From the NCBI RefSeq assembly GCF_003201475.1, contig NZ_QJJK01000001.1, forward strand, positions 818,501-882,500: a DNA stretch of 64,000 nt. The letters are read 5' to 3'. The stretch is from Chelatococcus asaccharovorans. GTDB taxonomy: Bacteria > Pseudomonadota > Alphaproteobacteria > Rhizobiales > Beijerinckiaceae. The position numbers and the translations under genes are program-made. The notes beneath the pieces were generated by a model, which did no database searches, was not told where the DNA came from, and saw only the letters and a list, made by a program, of their open reading frames with translations. Position 1 is the stretch's first letter. Each line of letters begins with the position of its first letter. Shown here one piece after another: positions 7,351 to 17,244 of the stretch.

Positions 7351-10300
7351 ATGTCCCGCTTCTTTATCGACCGGCCGGTCTTCGCCTGGGTCATCGCCCT
7401 GCTCGTCATGCTTGGCGGCGTGCTGGCCCTGACCAGCCTTCCCATTGCCCAATATCCGCAGATCGCGCCGCCGACCGTCAGCGTCACCGCCTCCTATCCC
7501 GGCGCGGATGCGCAGACCGTCGAGAACTCGGTGACCAAGGTCATCGAGCAGGGACTGACCGGCATCGACAATCTCGACTACATGTCGGCCACCTCGACCT
7601 CGACCGGCCAGGCCACGATCACGCTCACCTTCACCAATGCGGCCGATCCCGACATCGCGCAGATGCAGGTGCAGAACAAGCTGCAACTCGTGACCCCGCA
7701 GTTGCCGAGCGTCGTGCAGACCAACGGCATCTCGGTCGACAAGGCTTCCGACGGCTTCCTGATGGTCATCGGCTTCGTCTCGGCCGATGGTCGCATGTCC
7801 TCGACCGACGTGTCGGACTATGTCGATTCCACGCTCAACGACACGCTGCGGCGCATCGAGGGCGTGGGGTCGACCACGCTGTTCGGCTCCTCCTATGCGA
7901 TGCGCATCTGGCTCGATCCGGAGAAGCTCTCCAAGTACCAGCTCATGCCGAGCGACGTAGCGAGCGCCATCGAGGCGCAGAATACGCAGGTCTCGGCCGG
8001 CCAGCTCGGCGGCCTGCCAGCGCGCGCGGGCCAGCAGCTCAATGCCACGGTGACGGCGCGTTCGCGCCTGCAGACGCCGGAGCAGTTCCGCAACATCATC
8101 CTCAAGAGCACGACGGACGGCTCGCTGGTGCGTGTCAATGACGTCGCCACCGTCGAGCTCGGCGCGGAAACCTACACGACCTCCTCGCGCTATAACGGCA
8201 AGCCGGCGGCAGGCCTCGCCATCAATCTGGCGACCGGCGCCAATGCCATCGACACGGCGGAGAAGGTCAAGGCCGCCATCGAGCGGATGAAGCCGACCTT
8301 CCCGGAAGGGGTCGAGGTCGTCTACCCCTACGACACCACGCCCTTCGTCGTGCTCTCCATCGAGGAGGTGGTGCGCACGTTGCTCGAGGCCATCGTCCTC
8401 GTCTTCGTGGTGATGTTCGTCTTCCTGCAGAACATCCGTGCGACGCTGATCCCCTCGCTCGCCGTCCCTGTCGTGCTGCTCGGCACCTTCGGCGTGCTGG
8501 CGCTGTTCGGCTATTCCATCAACACGCTCACCATGTTCGCCATGGTGCTCGCCATCGGCCTCCTGGTCGACGACGCCATCGTCGTGGTCGAGAACGTCGA
8601 GCGCGTGATGGAGGAGGACGGACTCTCGCCGAAAGAGGCGACCGCCAAGTCCATGGGCGAGATTACCGGCGCGCTGATCGGCATCGCCACCGTGCTGTCG
8701 GCCGTGTTCGTCCCCATGGCGTTCTTCGGCGGCTCGGTCGGCGTGATCTATCGCCAGTTTTCCGTCACCATCGTCTCCGCCATGGTGCTCTCGGTGCTGG
8801 TGGCGCTGATCCTCACCCCCGCCTTATGCGCGACCATCCTCAAGCCCCCCAAGGACCACGCCAAGAGGCGCGGCTTCTTCGGCTGGTTCAACCGCAATTT
8901 CGACCGCGCCACCCATACCTACCGTGCCGGGGCCGGCGGGATGCTGGCGCGCACGGGACGCTTCCTCCTGGTCTTTCTCGCCATCGGCGTCGGCATGGGC
9001 TGGATGTTCGTGCGGCTGCCCTCCTCCTTTCTGCCGGAGGAGGACCAGGGCATCCTCATCACCATGGTGCAGCTCCCCGTCGGCGCCACCGCCGACCGCA
9101 CCGAGAAGGTGCTGGACGCGGTCCGCACCCATTTCCTTGTGGACGAGAAGGACGCGGTGGAAGGGGTCTTTTCCGTCAACGGCTTCGGATTTAGCGGGCA
9201 GGGACAAAATCTCGGCATTGTCTTCGTGCGGCTGAAGCCTTTCGATGAGCGCAAGTCCCCTGCGGTCTCCGCAAGCGCGGTGGCGGGCCGGGCGATGGCC
9301 GCGCTGCGCATGCGCGACGCCATGGTCTTCACCCTCAACCCGCCCGCGATCCAGGGCATGGGCAATTCGGGCGGCTTCAGCTTCTATTTGCAGGACATGA
9401 CGGGCGCCGGCCACGAGAGGCTGATGGCGGCACGCAACCAGTTGCTCGGCATGGCGGGGCAGGATCGGCGGCTCATCGCCACCCGCCCCAACGGGCTGGA
9501 GGATGAGCCGCAATTCGTCGTCGACATCGACCAGGAAAAGGCGAGTGCGCTTGGCGTCTCGCTGGCCGACATCAACAACACGCTCTCCACCGCCTGGGGC
9601 AGCGGCTATGTCAACGACTTCCTCGACCGCGGACGGGTGAAGAAGGTCTATCTCCAGTCGGCGGCGGACTTCCGCATGCAGCCGGATGACCTCGCCAAAT
9701 GGGAGGTGCGCAATTCCGGCGGGACGATGGTTCCCTTCGCGTCCTTCGCCGCGACTCGCTGGACCTACGGCTCGCCGCGGCTGGAGCGCTTCAACGGTGC
9801 CTCGGCGGTGGAGATCCAAGGGCAGGCGGCGCCGGGCGTGTCCTCCGGCGCGGCGATGGACGCGATCGAAACCATGGTGGCCAAGCTGCCGCCGGGCTTC
9901 GACTATGAATGGACCGGCCTGTCGCATCAGGAACGGCTCTCGGCCAACCAGGCCGCGGCGCTCTACGCCATCTCGCTGCTCGTCATCTTCCTCTGCCTCG
10001 CCGCGCTCTATGAGAGCTGGTCAATCCCGTTTGCGGTGCTGCTCTCGGTGCCTATCGGCATTTTCGGCGCGCTGCTCGGCGCCCATCTCTTCGGCCAGAG
10101 CAACGACGTCTATTTCAAGGTCGGCCTGCTCACCACCATCGGCCTCGCGGCGAAGAACGCGATCCTCATCGTCGAGTTCGCCATCGAGCGGCAAGCGCAC
10201 GGGGCTGGCCTCGTCGAGGCGACGCTCGACGCGGCACGCCAGCGCCTGCGGCCGATCCTCATGACCTCCTTCGCCTTCATCCTCGGCGTGACCCCGCTCG

Positions 10301-10509
10301 CCATCGCCAGCGGTGCTGGCTCGGGCGCCCAGAACGCCATCGGCATCGGTGTCATGGGCGGCATGATCGCCGCGACCGTGCTCGGCATTTTCTTCGTGCC
10401 GCTGCTGTTCGTCACCGTCCGCCGAATCTTCAAGGGAAAGACAACCGGGGAGGATGAGCCCACGCGGCCGGAGCCGACCCCGACTCGTTCAGCCGGAGCC
10501 AGCCAATGA
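7351..10509 (+). CDS. RND multidrug efflux pump, HAE1 family (AcrB/MexB type)
   Basis: Proton-driven inner-membrane exporter of 1052 residues, the normal length. It starts with the family signature [23 protein letters not shown]. It shows the pore and porter domain order duplicated in two halves, and the paired aspartates of transmembrane helix 4 in [14 protein letters not shown] near residue 407, used for proton relay. The second half repeats the pattern with [16 protein letters not shown]. The stop codon overlaps the next gene (ATGA at 10506-10509), indicating translational coupling. HAE1 pumps export hydrophobic drugs, bile salts or plant phenolics. The actual substrate range is not readable here. 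Confidence 0.96.
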   Translation: MSRFFIDRPVFAWVIALLVMLGGVLALTSLPIAQYPQIAPPTVSVTASYPGADAQTVENSVTKVIEQGLTGIDNLDYMSATSTSTGQATITLTFTNAADPDIAQMQVQNKLQLVTPQLPSVVQTNGISVDKASDGFLMVIGFVSADGRMSSTDVSDYVDSTLNDTLRRIEGVGSTTLFGSSYAMRIWLDPEKLSKYQLMPSDVASAIEAQNTQVSAGQLGGLPARAGQQLNATVTARSRLQTPEQFRNIILKSTTDGSLVRVNDVATVELGAETYTTSSRYNGKPAAGLAINLATGANAIDTAEKVKAAIERMKPTFPEGVEVVYPYDTTPFVVLSIEEVVRTLLEAIVLVFVVMFVFLQNIRATLIPSLAVPVVLLGTFGVLALFGYSINTLTMFAMVLAIGLLVDDAIVVVENVERVMEEDGLSPKEATAKSMGEITGALIGIATVLSAVFVPMAFFGGSVGVIYRQFSVTIVSAMVLSVLVALILTPALCATILKPPKDHAKRRGFFGWFNRNFDRATHTYRAGAGGMLARTGRFLLVFLAIGVGMGWMFVRLPSSFLPEEDQGILITMVQLPVGATADRTEKVLDAVRTHFLVDEKDAVEGVFSVNGFGFSGQGQNLGIVFVRLKPFDERKSPAVSASAVAGRAMAALRMRDAMVFTLNPPAIQGMGNSGGFSFYLQDMTGAGHERLMAARNQLLGMAGQDRRLIATRPNGLEDEPQFVVDIDQEKASALGVSLADINNTLSTAWGSGYVNDFLDRGRVKKVYLQSAADFRMQPDDLAKWEVRNSGGTMVPFASFAATRWTYGSPRLERFNGASAVEIQGQAAPGVSSGAAMDAIETMVAKLPPGFDYEWTGLSHQERLSANQAAALYAISLLVIFLCLAALYESWSIPFAVLLSVPIGIFGALLGAHLFGQSNDVYFKVGLLTTIGLAAKNAILIVEFAIERQAHGAGLVEATLDAARQRLRPILMTSFAFILGVTPLAIASGAGSGAQNAIGIGVMGGMIAATVLGIFFVPLLFVTVRRIFKGKTTGEDEPTRPEPTPTRSAGASQ

Positions 10510-12077
10510 CCCCATCGGAGACCATGAAGACGGCCATGCCCGATCGAGGCAAGCCGGCCGGCACGTCGTGGAACAGACCGCTCCGTTTCCTTGGCATGCT
10601 GATCATGACCACCGGCCTCGCCGGCTGCGTGGTCGGCCCCGATTATCAGAAGCCCGATCTTACCCTCCCAGCGACTTGGGGCGCAGCGCAGCCAGCAAAG
10701 TCGTCGAGGCCGCCGCAGCTGGCCGAATGGTGGCGACGGCTGAACGACCCGTTGCTCAACGACCTCATTCAGGAAGCGGTCGCGGGCAATCTCGACGTCG
10801 CGACCGCGAAGGCCAAGATCCGCGAGGCGCGGGCCAGCTATCGGAAGGCAGTCGGTGCGTTGCTGCCAAGCGTCAACGGTTCCGGTTCGGTGACGCGCAG
10901 CGATAACGGTTCGAACGTGTCAAGCGGTGGGGATATCACTGTCAGCGGGCCGTACACGCAATATCAGGCCGGCTTCGATGCGAGCTGGGAACTCGATCTC
11001 TTCGGCGCCAACCGGCGCGCCGTCGAGGCCGCGCACTATGGCATGGATGTGGCCGAGGAGGATCTGCGTTCGACATTGCTTACTCTGGTCGGCGACGTTG
11101 CCTCCAACTATGTCGAGGCGCGGGGTTATCAGGCCCGTATCGCGCTTGCGCGCCGCACCGCGGCCTCGCAACGCGAGACCGCCGCGCTCACTCGGGTCAA
11201 GTTCGAGTCGGGCGCCTCCTCGGCCGTCGACGTCGCCAACGCTGCGGGCCAGGCGGCCAGCACCGAGGCCAATATACCCGACCTCGAAGCGTCCAATGCC
11301 GAGGCCGTGCACAGGCTCTCGGTCCTCACCGGCAGGCCGCCGGGCGCGCTGACGGCGCGCCTCAGGCGTTCGACGCCCATTCCCCGACCGAAATTGCCCA
11401 TTCCCATGGGTATCCCTGCCGATATCCTGCGCAGCCGTCCGGACCTGCGCCTCGCCGAACGGCGTTATGCCCAGTATACGGCCAAGATCGGCGAGGCCGA
11501 GGCGGCGCGCTATCCAAGCGTTAGCCTGGCGGGTTCTGTTTCCACGTCGGGCACGAAGATCGGTGACCTCGGCAAGAATTCATCGATCGGCTGGTCGATC
11601 GGGCCGACGCTGAGCGTTCCGATCTTCAACGGCGGTCAGCTCAAGGCCGCGGTGGAGATCGCCGAGGCACAGCGCGACCAGTATTTCATCGCTTACCAAT
11701 CGGCCGTGCTGACAGCCCTCGAGGATGTCGAGAACGCCATCGTTTCGCTTGCGCAGGAAGGCGTCAAGAGCGGCAGGCTCGCCGTCGCCGCGAAACATTA
11801 TCGGGATGCCGCCTCGCTCGGCCGCTCGCTTTATCAGTCCGGCTCGCAGAGCTTCCTCGATCTGCTCGAGGCGGAGCGCTCGCTCTATTCGGCTGAGGAT
11901 GCTTTCATCACGAGCCAGGTCGCCATCACCACCGACTACATCGCCCTCAACAAGGCTTTGGGCGGCGGGTGGAGCGGCACGGTCGACGCTTCGAAGCCGG
12001 CGGTGATCGATACCAATACCGGCCCGCATCTCGCCTCGTCTGGTGGAAAGTTCAACCTGCTCGGCCAACACAATTGA
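10506..12077 (+). CDS. NodT/OprM family RND outer-membrane factor lipoprotein
   Basis: The outer-membrane channel completing the tripartite pump, 523 residues. It has a lipobox LAGC after a hydrophobic signal segment near residue 40, then the [10 protein letters not shown] start of mature NodT-family proteins. Two OEP domains follow ([15 protein letters not shown] in the first; [19 protein letters not shown] in the second). It overlaps the pump gene by four bases. The N-terminal 25 residues before the signal are unusually long, so a later start is possible. Confidence 0.92.
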   Translation: MTPSETMKTAMPDRGKPAGTSWNRPLRFLGMLIMTTGLAGCVVGPDYQKPDLTLPATWGAAQPAKSSRPPQLAEWWRRLNDPLLNDLIQEAVAGNLDVATAKAKIREARASYRKAVGALLPSVNGSGSVTRSDNGSNVSSGGDITVSGPYTQYQAGFDASWELDLFGANRRAVEAAHYGMDVAEEDLRSTLLTLVGDVASNYVEARGYQARIALARRTAASQRETAALTRVKFESGASSAVDVANAAGQAASTEANIPDLEASNAEAVHRLSVLTGRPPGALTARLRRSTPIPRPKLPIPMGIPADILRSRPDLRLAERRYAQYTAKIGEAEAARYPSVSLAGSVSTSGTKIGDLGKNSSIGWSIGPTLSVPIFNGGQLKAAVEIAEAQRDQYFIAYQSAVLTALEDVENAIVSLAQEGVKSGRLAVAAKHYRDAASLGRSLYQSGSQSFLDLLEAERSLYSAEDAFITSQVAITTDYIALNKALGGGWSGTVDASKPAVIDTNTGPHLASSGGKFNLLGQHN

Positions 12078-12168
12078 GACCGATGCCGCTCGATCCAGAG
12101 GCCTTGACCATCCTTTACTTCACGGCAACCGCAAGCCGCGTCCGGCCTGCTGGACGAAAGCGCGGTCG

Positions 12169-13389
12169 ATGAGGTTCGTCCGCATCCTCATCCCCGGTGT
12201 CGCGGTCGCCGGTCTTGCTCTCGGCCTCTACCTCCTTTGGCAAGGGTACGGGGCCGAGCAGGGCGCCACGATGATGACGGCCGTGGTCGCACGCGGCGAT
12301 ATCGAAGTGACCGTGCTGGCAACCGGCACGCTGAAGCCGGTCCGGCTCGTTGCGGTGGGTGCGCAGGTATCCGGTCGTATTGTCGCGGTGAAGGTGAAGC
12401 TCGGCCAAGCCGTGAAGGCCGATGATCTGATCGCCGAGATCGATTCCGTGACGCAGGAGAACAGCCTGCGCACGGCCAGGGCGTCTCTGGCGAACGTCCA
12501 GGCGCAGCTCGCCGAGAAGCGGGCAACGCTGATCCTCAACCGACAGACCCTGGCGCGACAGAAGACCATGATCGCTCAAAATGCCGTGTCGCACGCCGAT
12601 TTCGAGAGCGCCACCGCGGCCGTCGATGTCACGCAGGCCCAGATCGAGGCGTTGCAGGCCCAGATCATTGAGGCCGAAGTCGCCGTCGAAACCGCAAAGG
12701 CCAACCTCGGCTACACCAGGATCACCGCCCCCATCGACGGCACCGTCCTAGCGATCGTCAGTCAGGAGGGACAGACGGTGAATGCCATGCAGTCGGCGCC
12801 CACCATCGTCATTCTCGGTCAGCTCGACACGATGACGGTCCGGACGGAGATCTCCGAGGCCGACATCACCAGGGTCAAGCCCGGTCTTCCACTCTATTTC
12901 ACCGTGCTCGGCGAACCCGACCATCGCTACAACGCCACGCTGGAGGCCATCGAGCCGGCGCCGGAATCGATCAGGAGCGACAGCAGCTTCAGTTCGTCGA
13001 CCACATCGTCTTCGTCGAGCAGCAGCTCCTCTTCGTCGAGCGCGATCTACTACAACGGCGTCTTCAACGTCCCCAACGCGGATGGCCGTCTCAAAACCTA
13101 TATGACGGCCCAGGTCCATATTGTTCTCGGGCGGGCCGAGAACGTCCTCACCCTTCCCTCCGCCGCGCTCGGCGCGGCCGATGCCGACGGCCGCCGTGCC
13201 GTTCGCGTGGTTGCGGCCGACGGGACGACATCGCTGCGCCAGGTCGACATCGGGCTCAACAACACGGTGATCGCGGAGGTGCGATCCGGCTTGGAACAAG
13301 GCGAACGGGTGATCATGGGCGAGACCTCCGCACGAAACACGACCCGCACTCCGCGCGGACCCGGCGGGCCGCCTCCCATGGGCCTGTGA
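12169..13389 (+). CDS. macA: MacA-like periplasmic adaptor of an ABC-type exporter
   Basis: A membrane-fusion protein of 406 residues. One N-terminal transmembrane helix is followed by a lipoyl domain (VSGRIVAVKVKLGQAVKADDLIAEIDS), a coiled-coil hairpin, and the second lipoyl half (YTRITAPIDGTVLAI). A stretch of about 20 residues near position 270 is almost pure Ser/Thr and is followed by AIYYNGVFNVPN. A Ser-rich loop at this place is, to my knowledge, seen in MacA homologues. The ATG at 12169 starts just before the membrane anchor. Four bases separate it from macB. It probably shares the upstream NodT protein as outer-membrane channel. Confidence 0.9.
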   Translation: MRFVRILIPGVAVAGLALGLYLLWQGYGAEQGATMMTAVVARGDIEVTVLATGTLKPVRLVAVGAQVSGRIVAVKVKLGQAVKADDLIAEIDSVTQENSLRTARASLANVQAQLAEKRATLILNRQTLARQKTMIAQNAVSHADFESATAAVDVTQAQIEALQAQIIEAEVAVETAKANLGYTRITAPIDGTVLAIVSQEGQTVNAMQSAPTIVILGQLDTMTVRTEISEADITRVKPGLPLYFTVLGEPDHRYNATLEAIEPAPESIRSDSSFSSSTTSSSSSSSSSSSSAIYYNGVFNVPNADGRLKTYMTAQVHIVLGRAENVLTLPSAALGAADADGRRAVRVVAADGTTSLRQVDIGLNNTVIAEVRSGLEQGERVIMGETSARNTTRTPRGPGGPPPMGL

Positions 13390-13393
13390 GGCC

Positions 13394-15352
13394 ATGGCCG
13401 TGCCGCTCATCAACCTGGAAAAGATCAGGCGCGAATTCCCATCCGGCGACGGGACCATCACTGTCCTCAAGGACATCGACCTCGCCATCGAGGCGGGCGA
13501 GATGGTGGCCATCGTCGGCGCATCGGGTTCCGGCAAGTCGACGCTGATGACCATTATCGGTTGCCTCGACCGGCCGACATCGGGCCATTATCGCTTGTCT
13601 GGAGCCGAGACGTCCCTGTTGAGCGCGGACGACCTTGCGGCGCTCAGGAGGGACCATTTCGGGTTCATCTTCCAGCGCTATCATCTGCTCGGTGAACTGA
13701 CCGCGCTCGGCAATGTCGAGATCCCTGCGATCTATGCCGGCCGGAATCGAAGCGAGCGGATAAAGCGCGCTGCCGCCTTGCTGGAGCGGCTCGGCATGGC
13801 CGACCGAAGCCATCATCGTCCCGGCCAGTTGTCGGGAGGTCAGCAGCAGCGCGTCTCCATAGCCCGCGCGCTGATGAACAATGCCAATGTGATCCTCGCC
13901 GATGAGCCGACCGGCGCGCTCGACAAGACCAGCGGCGAAGACGTTCTGCGCATTCTCGACGAGCTGCATGCCGAGGGCCGGACCGTCGTCATTGTCACGC
14001 ACGACATGGGTGTGGCGAGCCGCGCCGAACGCATCATCGAGATCAGCGACGGCCAGATCGTTTCCGACAGGAGGAATGAGGAGCGGAAGAAGGTCACCGC
14101 GGCCGCGAAGGATCGCGCTGCCGCAGCCCCTGTCCGGTTGGCCGTCGCCGCCTGGCTGGACCGCTTTCGGGAGGCGTTCCGCATGGCGCTCCTCGCGATG
14201 AAGGCGCACCAGTTGCGGACCTTTCTGACCATGCTCGGCATCATCATCGGCATCGCCTCCGTGGTCAGTGTCGTTGCCCTGGGCCAAGGCACGCAGCAGC
14301 GTGTGTTGGCGAATATCGCCAGTCTCGGCACGAACACGCTCGAGATCTTTGCAGGCAAGGATTTCGGCGACACGCGCTCCGGCAAGATCACCACGCTTGT
14401 CGCATCCGACGCGACCGAGCTCGCGAAGCAACCCTATGTCGCCGCCGTCACGCCGACGGTCTCGACTTCCAGCACCGTCCGCTATCGCGCCACGGAGGCG
14501 AGTGCTCTCATCAACGGGGTCGGCGATCAGTATTTTGCAGCAACCGGCATGAAGTTATCAGATGGCCGTCTCTTCGATGCCTCCAGCGTGCACAGGATCG
14601 CTCAAGACGTCGTCATTGACGTCAATGCGAAGACCACATTGTTTCCCGATAGCAGAAGCCCGGTCGGGCAGGTCATCCTTGCCGGCAAGGTCCCCCTTCG
14701 TGTCGTTGGCGTCGTGCAGGCGCGGCAGGGCGGGTTTGGATCGAGCCAGAGCCCCTCCCTCTACATTCCCTACACGACGGCGCAGACACGCTTTCTCGGA
14801 TCGACTTCGCTGCGCAGCATCACCGTGCGCGTCAGCGACAATGTCACCACAAGCCTTGCAGAACAGGCTGTATCAGAATTCCTCATGAAGCGGCATGGGG
14901 CCAAGGACTTCTTCATCCTGAACACCGACGACATCCGTCAGACCATCACCAGCACGACACAGACCATGACGCTCCTGATCGCCGCAATCGCCGTGATCTC
15001 GCTGATCGTTGGTGGCATTGGCGTCATGAACATCATGCTGGTTTCTGTCTCCGAGCGTGTCTCCGAGATCGGTGTGCGTATGGCGGTGGGCGCGCGCCAG
15101 GGTGATATCCTGCGACAGTTCCTGATCGAAGCCATTCTCGTCTGCATGATCGGCGGCCTTTTGGGCATTGCAGCGGCGCTCGGCTTCGGCGGCCTGTTCA
15201 GCATGTTCAACGCCAGCTTCGGCTTCGTCTATTCCACGGCCTCGATTGTCGTCTCGTTTCTGTGTTCGAGCGTGATCGGCGTCATGTTCGGTTATCTGCC
15301 GGCGCGCAGTGCCTCGCGGCTCGATCCGGTGGCCGCCTTGGCGAAGGGATAG
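13394..15352 (+). CDS. macB: MacB-like ABC transporter, fused ATPase and permease
   Basis: A mechanotransmission-type exporter of 652 residues. The N-terminal ATPase shows Walker A GASGSGKST (residues 42-50), signature LSGGQQQR and Walker B VILADEPTGALD. A first transmembrane helix near residue 275 (LRTFLTMLGIIIGIASVVSVVALGQG) precedes the periplasmic MacB-PCD domain. The three C-terminal helices contain the FtsX signature VSERVSEIGVRMAVGAR. It works with the adjacent MacA; family substrates include macrolides, siderophores and peptides. Confidence 0.94.
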   Translation: MAVPLINLEKIRREFPSGDGTITVLKDIDLAIEAGEMVAIVGASGSGKSTLMTIIGCLDRPTSGHYRLSGAETSLLSADDLAALRRDHFGFIFQRYHLLGELTALGNVEIPAIYAGRNRSERIKRAAALLERLGMADRSHHRPGQLSGGQQQRVSIARALMNNANVILADEPTGALDKTSGEDVLRILDELHAEGRTVVIVTHDMGVASRAERIIEISDGQIVSDRRNEERKKVTAAAKDRAAAAPVRLAVAAWLDRFREAFRMALLAMKAHQLRTFLTMLGIIIGIASVVSVVALGQGTQQRVLANIASLGTNTLEIFAGKDFGDTRSGKITTLVASDATELAKQPYVAAVTPTVSTSSTVRYRATEASALINGVGDQYFAATGMKLSDGRLFDASSVHRIAQDVVIDVNAKTTLFPDSRSPVGQVILAGKVPLRVVGVVQARQGGFGSSQSPSLYIPYTTAQTRFLGSTSLRSITVRVSDNVTTSLAEQAVSEFLMKRHGAKDFFILNTDDIRQTITSTTQTMTLLIAAIAVISLIVGGIGVMNIMLVSVSERVSEIGVRMAVGARQGDILRQFLIEAILVCMIGGLLGIAAALGFGGLFSMFNASFGFVYSTASIVVSFLCSSVIGVMFGYLPARSASRLDPVAALAKG

Positions 15353-15400
15353 GCTGCCGTCGCCAAGGCCGTGTTGACGGTGAAACCATTCAGCCGGGGG

Positions 15401-15412
15401 CCTTCCGGAAGG
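15401..15412. terminator. Small GC palindrome between convergent genes, possible terminator
   Basis: CCTTCCGGAAGG is perfectly palindromic and lies in the 109-base gap between the macB stop and the convergent aroE-like stop. No poly-T tract is present, so intrinsic termination is only suggested by position. Confidence 0.25.
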
Positions 15413-15461
15413 GGGACGGGAAGGCGATCGTCGCGATCTGCCAGGCCATGCGGCCTCCCGG

Positions 15462-16295
15462 TCAGTGGCCGAACTGTGCCAATCGGCGCAGTTCGTCGGG
15501 CGTCGTCGTCGGAAAGCCGAAGAAATCGAGATAGGCCGGGATCTGCTCGAACAGCATGTCCATGCCGATCTGATAGGCGCAGCCGCGGGCGCGGGCGGCC
15601 TCCAGGAACGGCGTGATCTCCTGCGCCATCACCACCTCGCCGACAAAGGCGCCGGGGTCGAGACGTGAGACATCGACCGGAAGCGGATCGCCCGGCTTCA
15701 TCCCGAGCGGGGTCGCGTTGGCGACGATATCCTGACCCGACGGGTCCGCTGAGCCGGCGACGAGGCTGAGCCGCGGATAATGGGTGCGCAGGCGGCTCGC
15801 GAGCGCATCCATCGCCCGCGCGTCGGGGTCGAAGACCGTCAGTTGCCCGACGCCGGCCTTGGCCAGCGAGGCAGCAATGGCCGATCCCACACCGCCACAG
15901 CCGACGACAAGCGCGCGTGCATCCTTCACGACGCGCCCCTTGCGCAAAACGCCGCGCACGAAGCCCTCGCCGTCGAACATGTCGCCGATGAGCTGTCCAT
16001 CGGCGCCCAGCCGGACTGCGTTGCAGGCGCCGGCGACCTGCGCCGTGGTCAGCACCTCGTCGAGCAGGGCGATGGTCGACACCTTGTGGGGCATCGTGAT
16101 CAAGGCGCCATGGATATTCGTGAGCTTGAACAGCAGCTTGAGGAAAGCGGGATATTCGGGCGCCTTGCACCCCATCGGCACCACGACCGCATCGATAGCT
16201 CGGCTTGCGAAATAGGGATTGTAGATCATCGGCGCCTTGAAGCTTTCGGTGGGGTAGCCGAGATGGGCGATGAGCTTGGTGGTGCCGCGGATCAT
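15462..16295 (-). CDS. Shikimate/quinate dehydrogenase family protein, atypical substrate pocket
   Basis: AroE-fold NADP-dependent dehydrogenase of 277 residues. The catalytic Lys is K71 in MPHKVSTI and the paired Asp is D108 in MFDGEGF. The Asn of GACNAV (N92) and the Rossmann loop VGCGGVGSA (about 131-139) are present. The N-terminal substrate segment reads GYPTESFKAPMIYN, where biosynthetic AroE has a G-x-P-x-x-H-S-x-S-P motif, so the two usual shikimate-contacting serines are not both present. Together with the TRAP transporter and dehydroquinase-like gene beyond the regulator, this suggests a catabolic enzyme for shikimate, quinate or an analogue, not the housekeeping AroE. Confidence 0.82.
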   Translation of the reverse strand: MIRGTTKLIAHLGYPTESFKAPMIYNPYFASRAIDAVVVPMGCKAPEYPAFLKLLFKLTNIHGALITMPHKVSTIALLDEVLTTAQVAGACNAVRLGADGQLIGDMFDGEGFVRGVLRKGRVVKDARALVVGCGGVGSAIAASLAKAGVGQLTVFDPDARAMDALASRLRTHYPRLSLVAGSADPSGQDIVANATPLGMKPGDPLPVDVSRLDPGAFVGEVVMAQEITPFLEAARARGCAYQIGMDMLFEQIPAYLDFFGFPTTTPDELRRLAQFGH

Positions 16296-16349
16296 GAGGA
16301 GCCATCCCTGTCGCAGAGTTGGAGGTGCGGGATATGCAGCTGGCGCCGT

Positions 16350-17027
16350 TCACCCCGCGGGCAGCCCGCCCATCGCCGCGGTGTGGTCCACGCAGGCATT
16401 GACGTGGGTAGCCAGGATCTCGGTGGCACGCTCTGTGTCGCGGGCCATCGCATAGTCGAGCAGGAGCTTGTGTTCCTCCGCGGCGATCTCCCCCCGGAAC
16501 ACCACCGCGACCATCTGGTAACGCAGGTATTTGTCGTAGATCGCCGCATGCGTCTCCTGCAGCACCTGCGAGCCGCAGGCCGAGATGAGCGCGTGGTGGA
16601 ATTCCCAATCGTAGCGCTTCCACAGCTCGGTCTCGGTGCGGTCTCCCGCCAGCATGCGCCGCTCCATCAACGCGAGCTTGTGGTGGGCCGCGACGACGCG
16701 GCCCTCCCATTCCATATCGCCGGCCGCGAAGGATTGGGCCAGCGCATGGCCTTCCAGCAGCAGGCGCATCGCGGCGATCTCGCGCAGATTGGTGGCGGAC
16801 ACAGGCATCACCGCGAAGCCCTTCTGTCCCTCCGCCTCGATCAGCCCTTCCGAAGCCAGCCGGTTGAGGAGCTCGCGGAGCGTGCTGACGCTCGCCCCGT
16901 AGGCCTCGCGCAGCAGTTCCAGCCGCAGCTTCTGGCCGGGGGCCAGCCGCCCGAAGATGATATCCGCGCGGATGCGGCGGTAGGCCGTCTCGCCGATGGA
17001 AGGGGGCGGTGGAGTGATACTGAGCAT
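16350..17027 (-). CDS. GntR family regulator, FCD subfamily
   Basis: An N-terminal winged helix (ETAYRRIRADIIFGRLAPGQKLRLELLREAYG... containing VSTLRELLNRLASEGL) is followed by the all-helical FCD ligand domain with the metal-site pattern D/H...H..., here WEFHHALISACGS and THVNACVDH. The start at 17027 (MLSITPPPPS) leaves a normal short N-terminus of about 225 residues in total. The reading frame is open upstream but runs into the operator. It lies between the aroE-like gene (same strand) and the divergent TRAP operon, and should control both in response to the imported acid. Confidence 0.87.
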   Translation of the reverse strand: MLSITPPPPSIGETAYRRIRADIIFGRLAPGQKLRLELLREAYGASVSTLRELLNRLASEGLIEAEGQKGFAVMPVSATNLREIAAMRLLLEGHALAQSFAAGDMEWEGRVVAAHHKLALMERRMLAGDRTETELWKRYDWEFHHALISACGSQVLQETHAAIYDKYLRYQMVAVVFRGEIAAEEHKLLLDYAMARDTERATEILATHVNACVDHTAAMGGLPAG

Positions 17028-17120
17028 GATCTGCCTTGGACGGCGGCCGCCGGCGCGGACGGGGTGCTCCCCGCTATGGAATGGAGGCGGCATGATAGTC
17101 AAACCGCATCGCAGGATCAA

Positions 17121-17152
17121 TTCGTATGGCAATATTGAAAACGTCATACGAA
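17121..17152. promoter_or_regulatory. Inverted-repeat operator of the TRAP/aroE-like cluster
   Basis: TTCGTATG (17121-17128) and CATACGAA (17145-17152) are perfect inverted arms separated by 16 bases, placed between the divergent GntR and TRAP genes. They are the obvious candidate binding half-sites for the FCD regulator. Confidence 0.5.
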
Positions 17153-17244
17153 AATAAAAAAACCATATTGCGCCATAGCCCGCCCGCGGCGATAGTGCGA
17201 CCCATAAGGCGGCGTCACAGTCCGTTCACAAGGGGAGGTTCGTC

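Noticed and set aside
8824-9927. 367-codon minus-strand frame within the RND pump gene
   Set aside because: The plus strand encodes an intact, unmistakable RND pump across the same bases. The minus frame has no recognisable motif.
15292-16710. 472-codon minus-strand frame overlapping aroE-like and GntR genes
   Set aside because: It lies in another frame of two well-supported genes and its composition is that of shifted codons.
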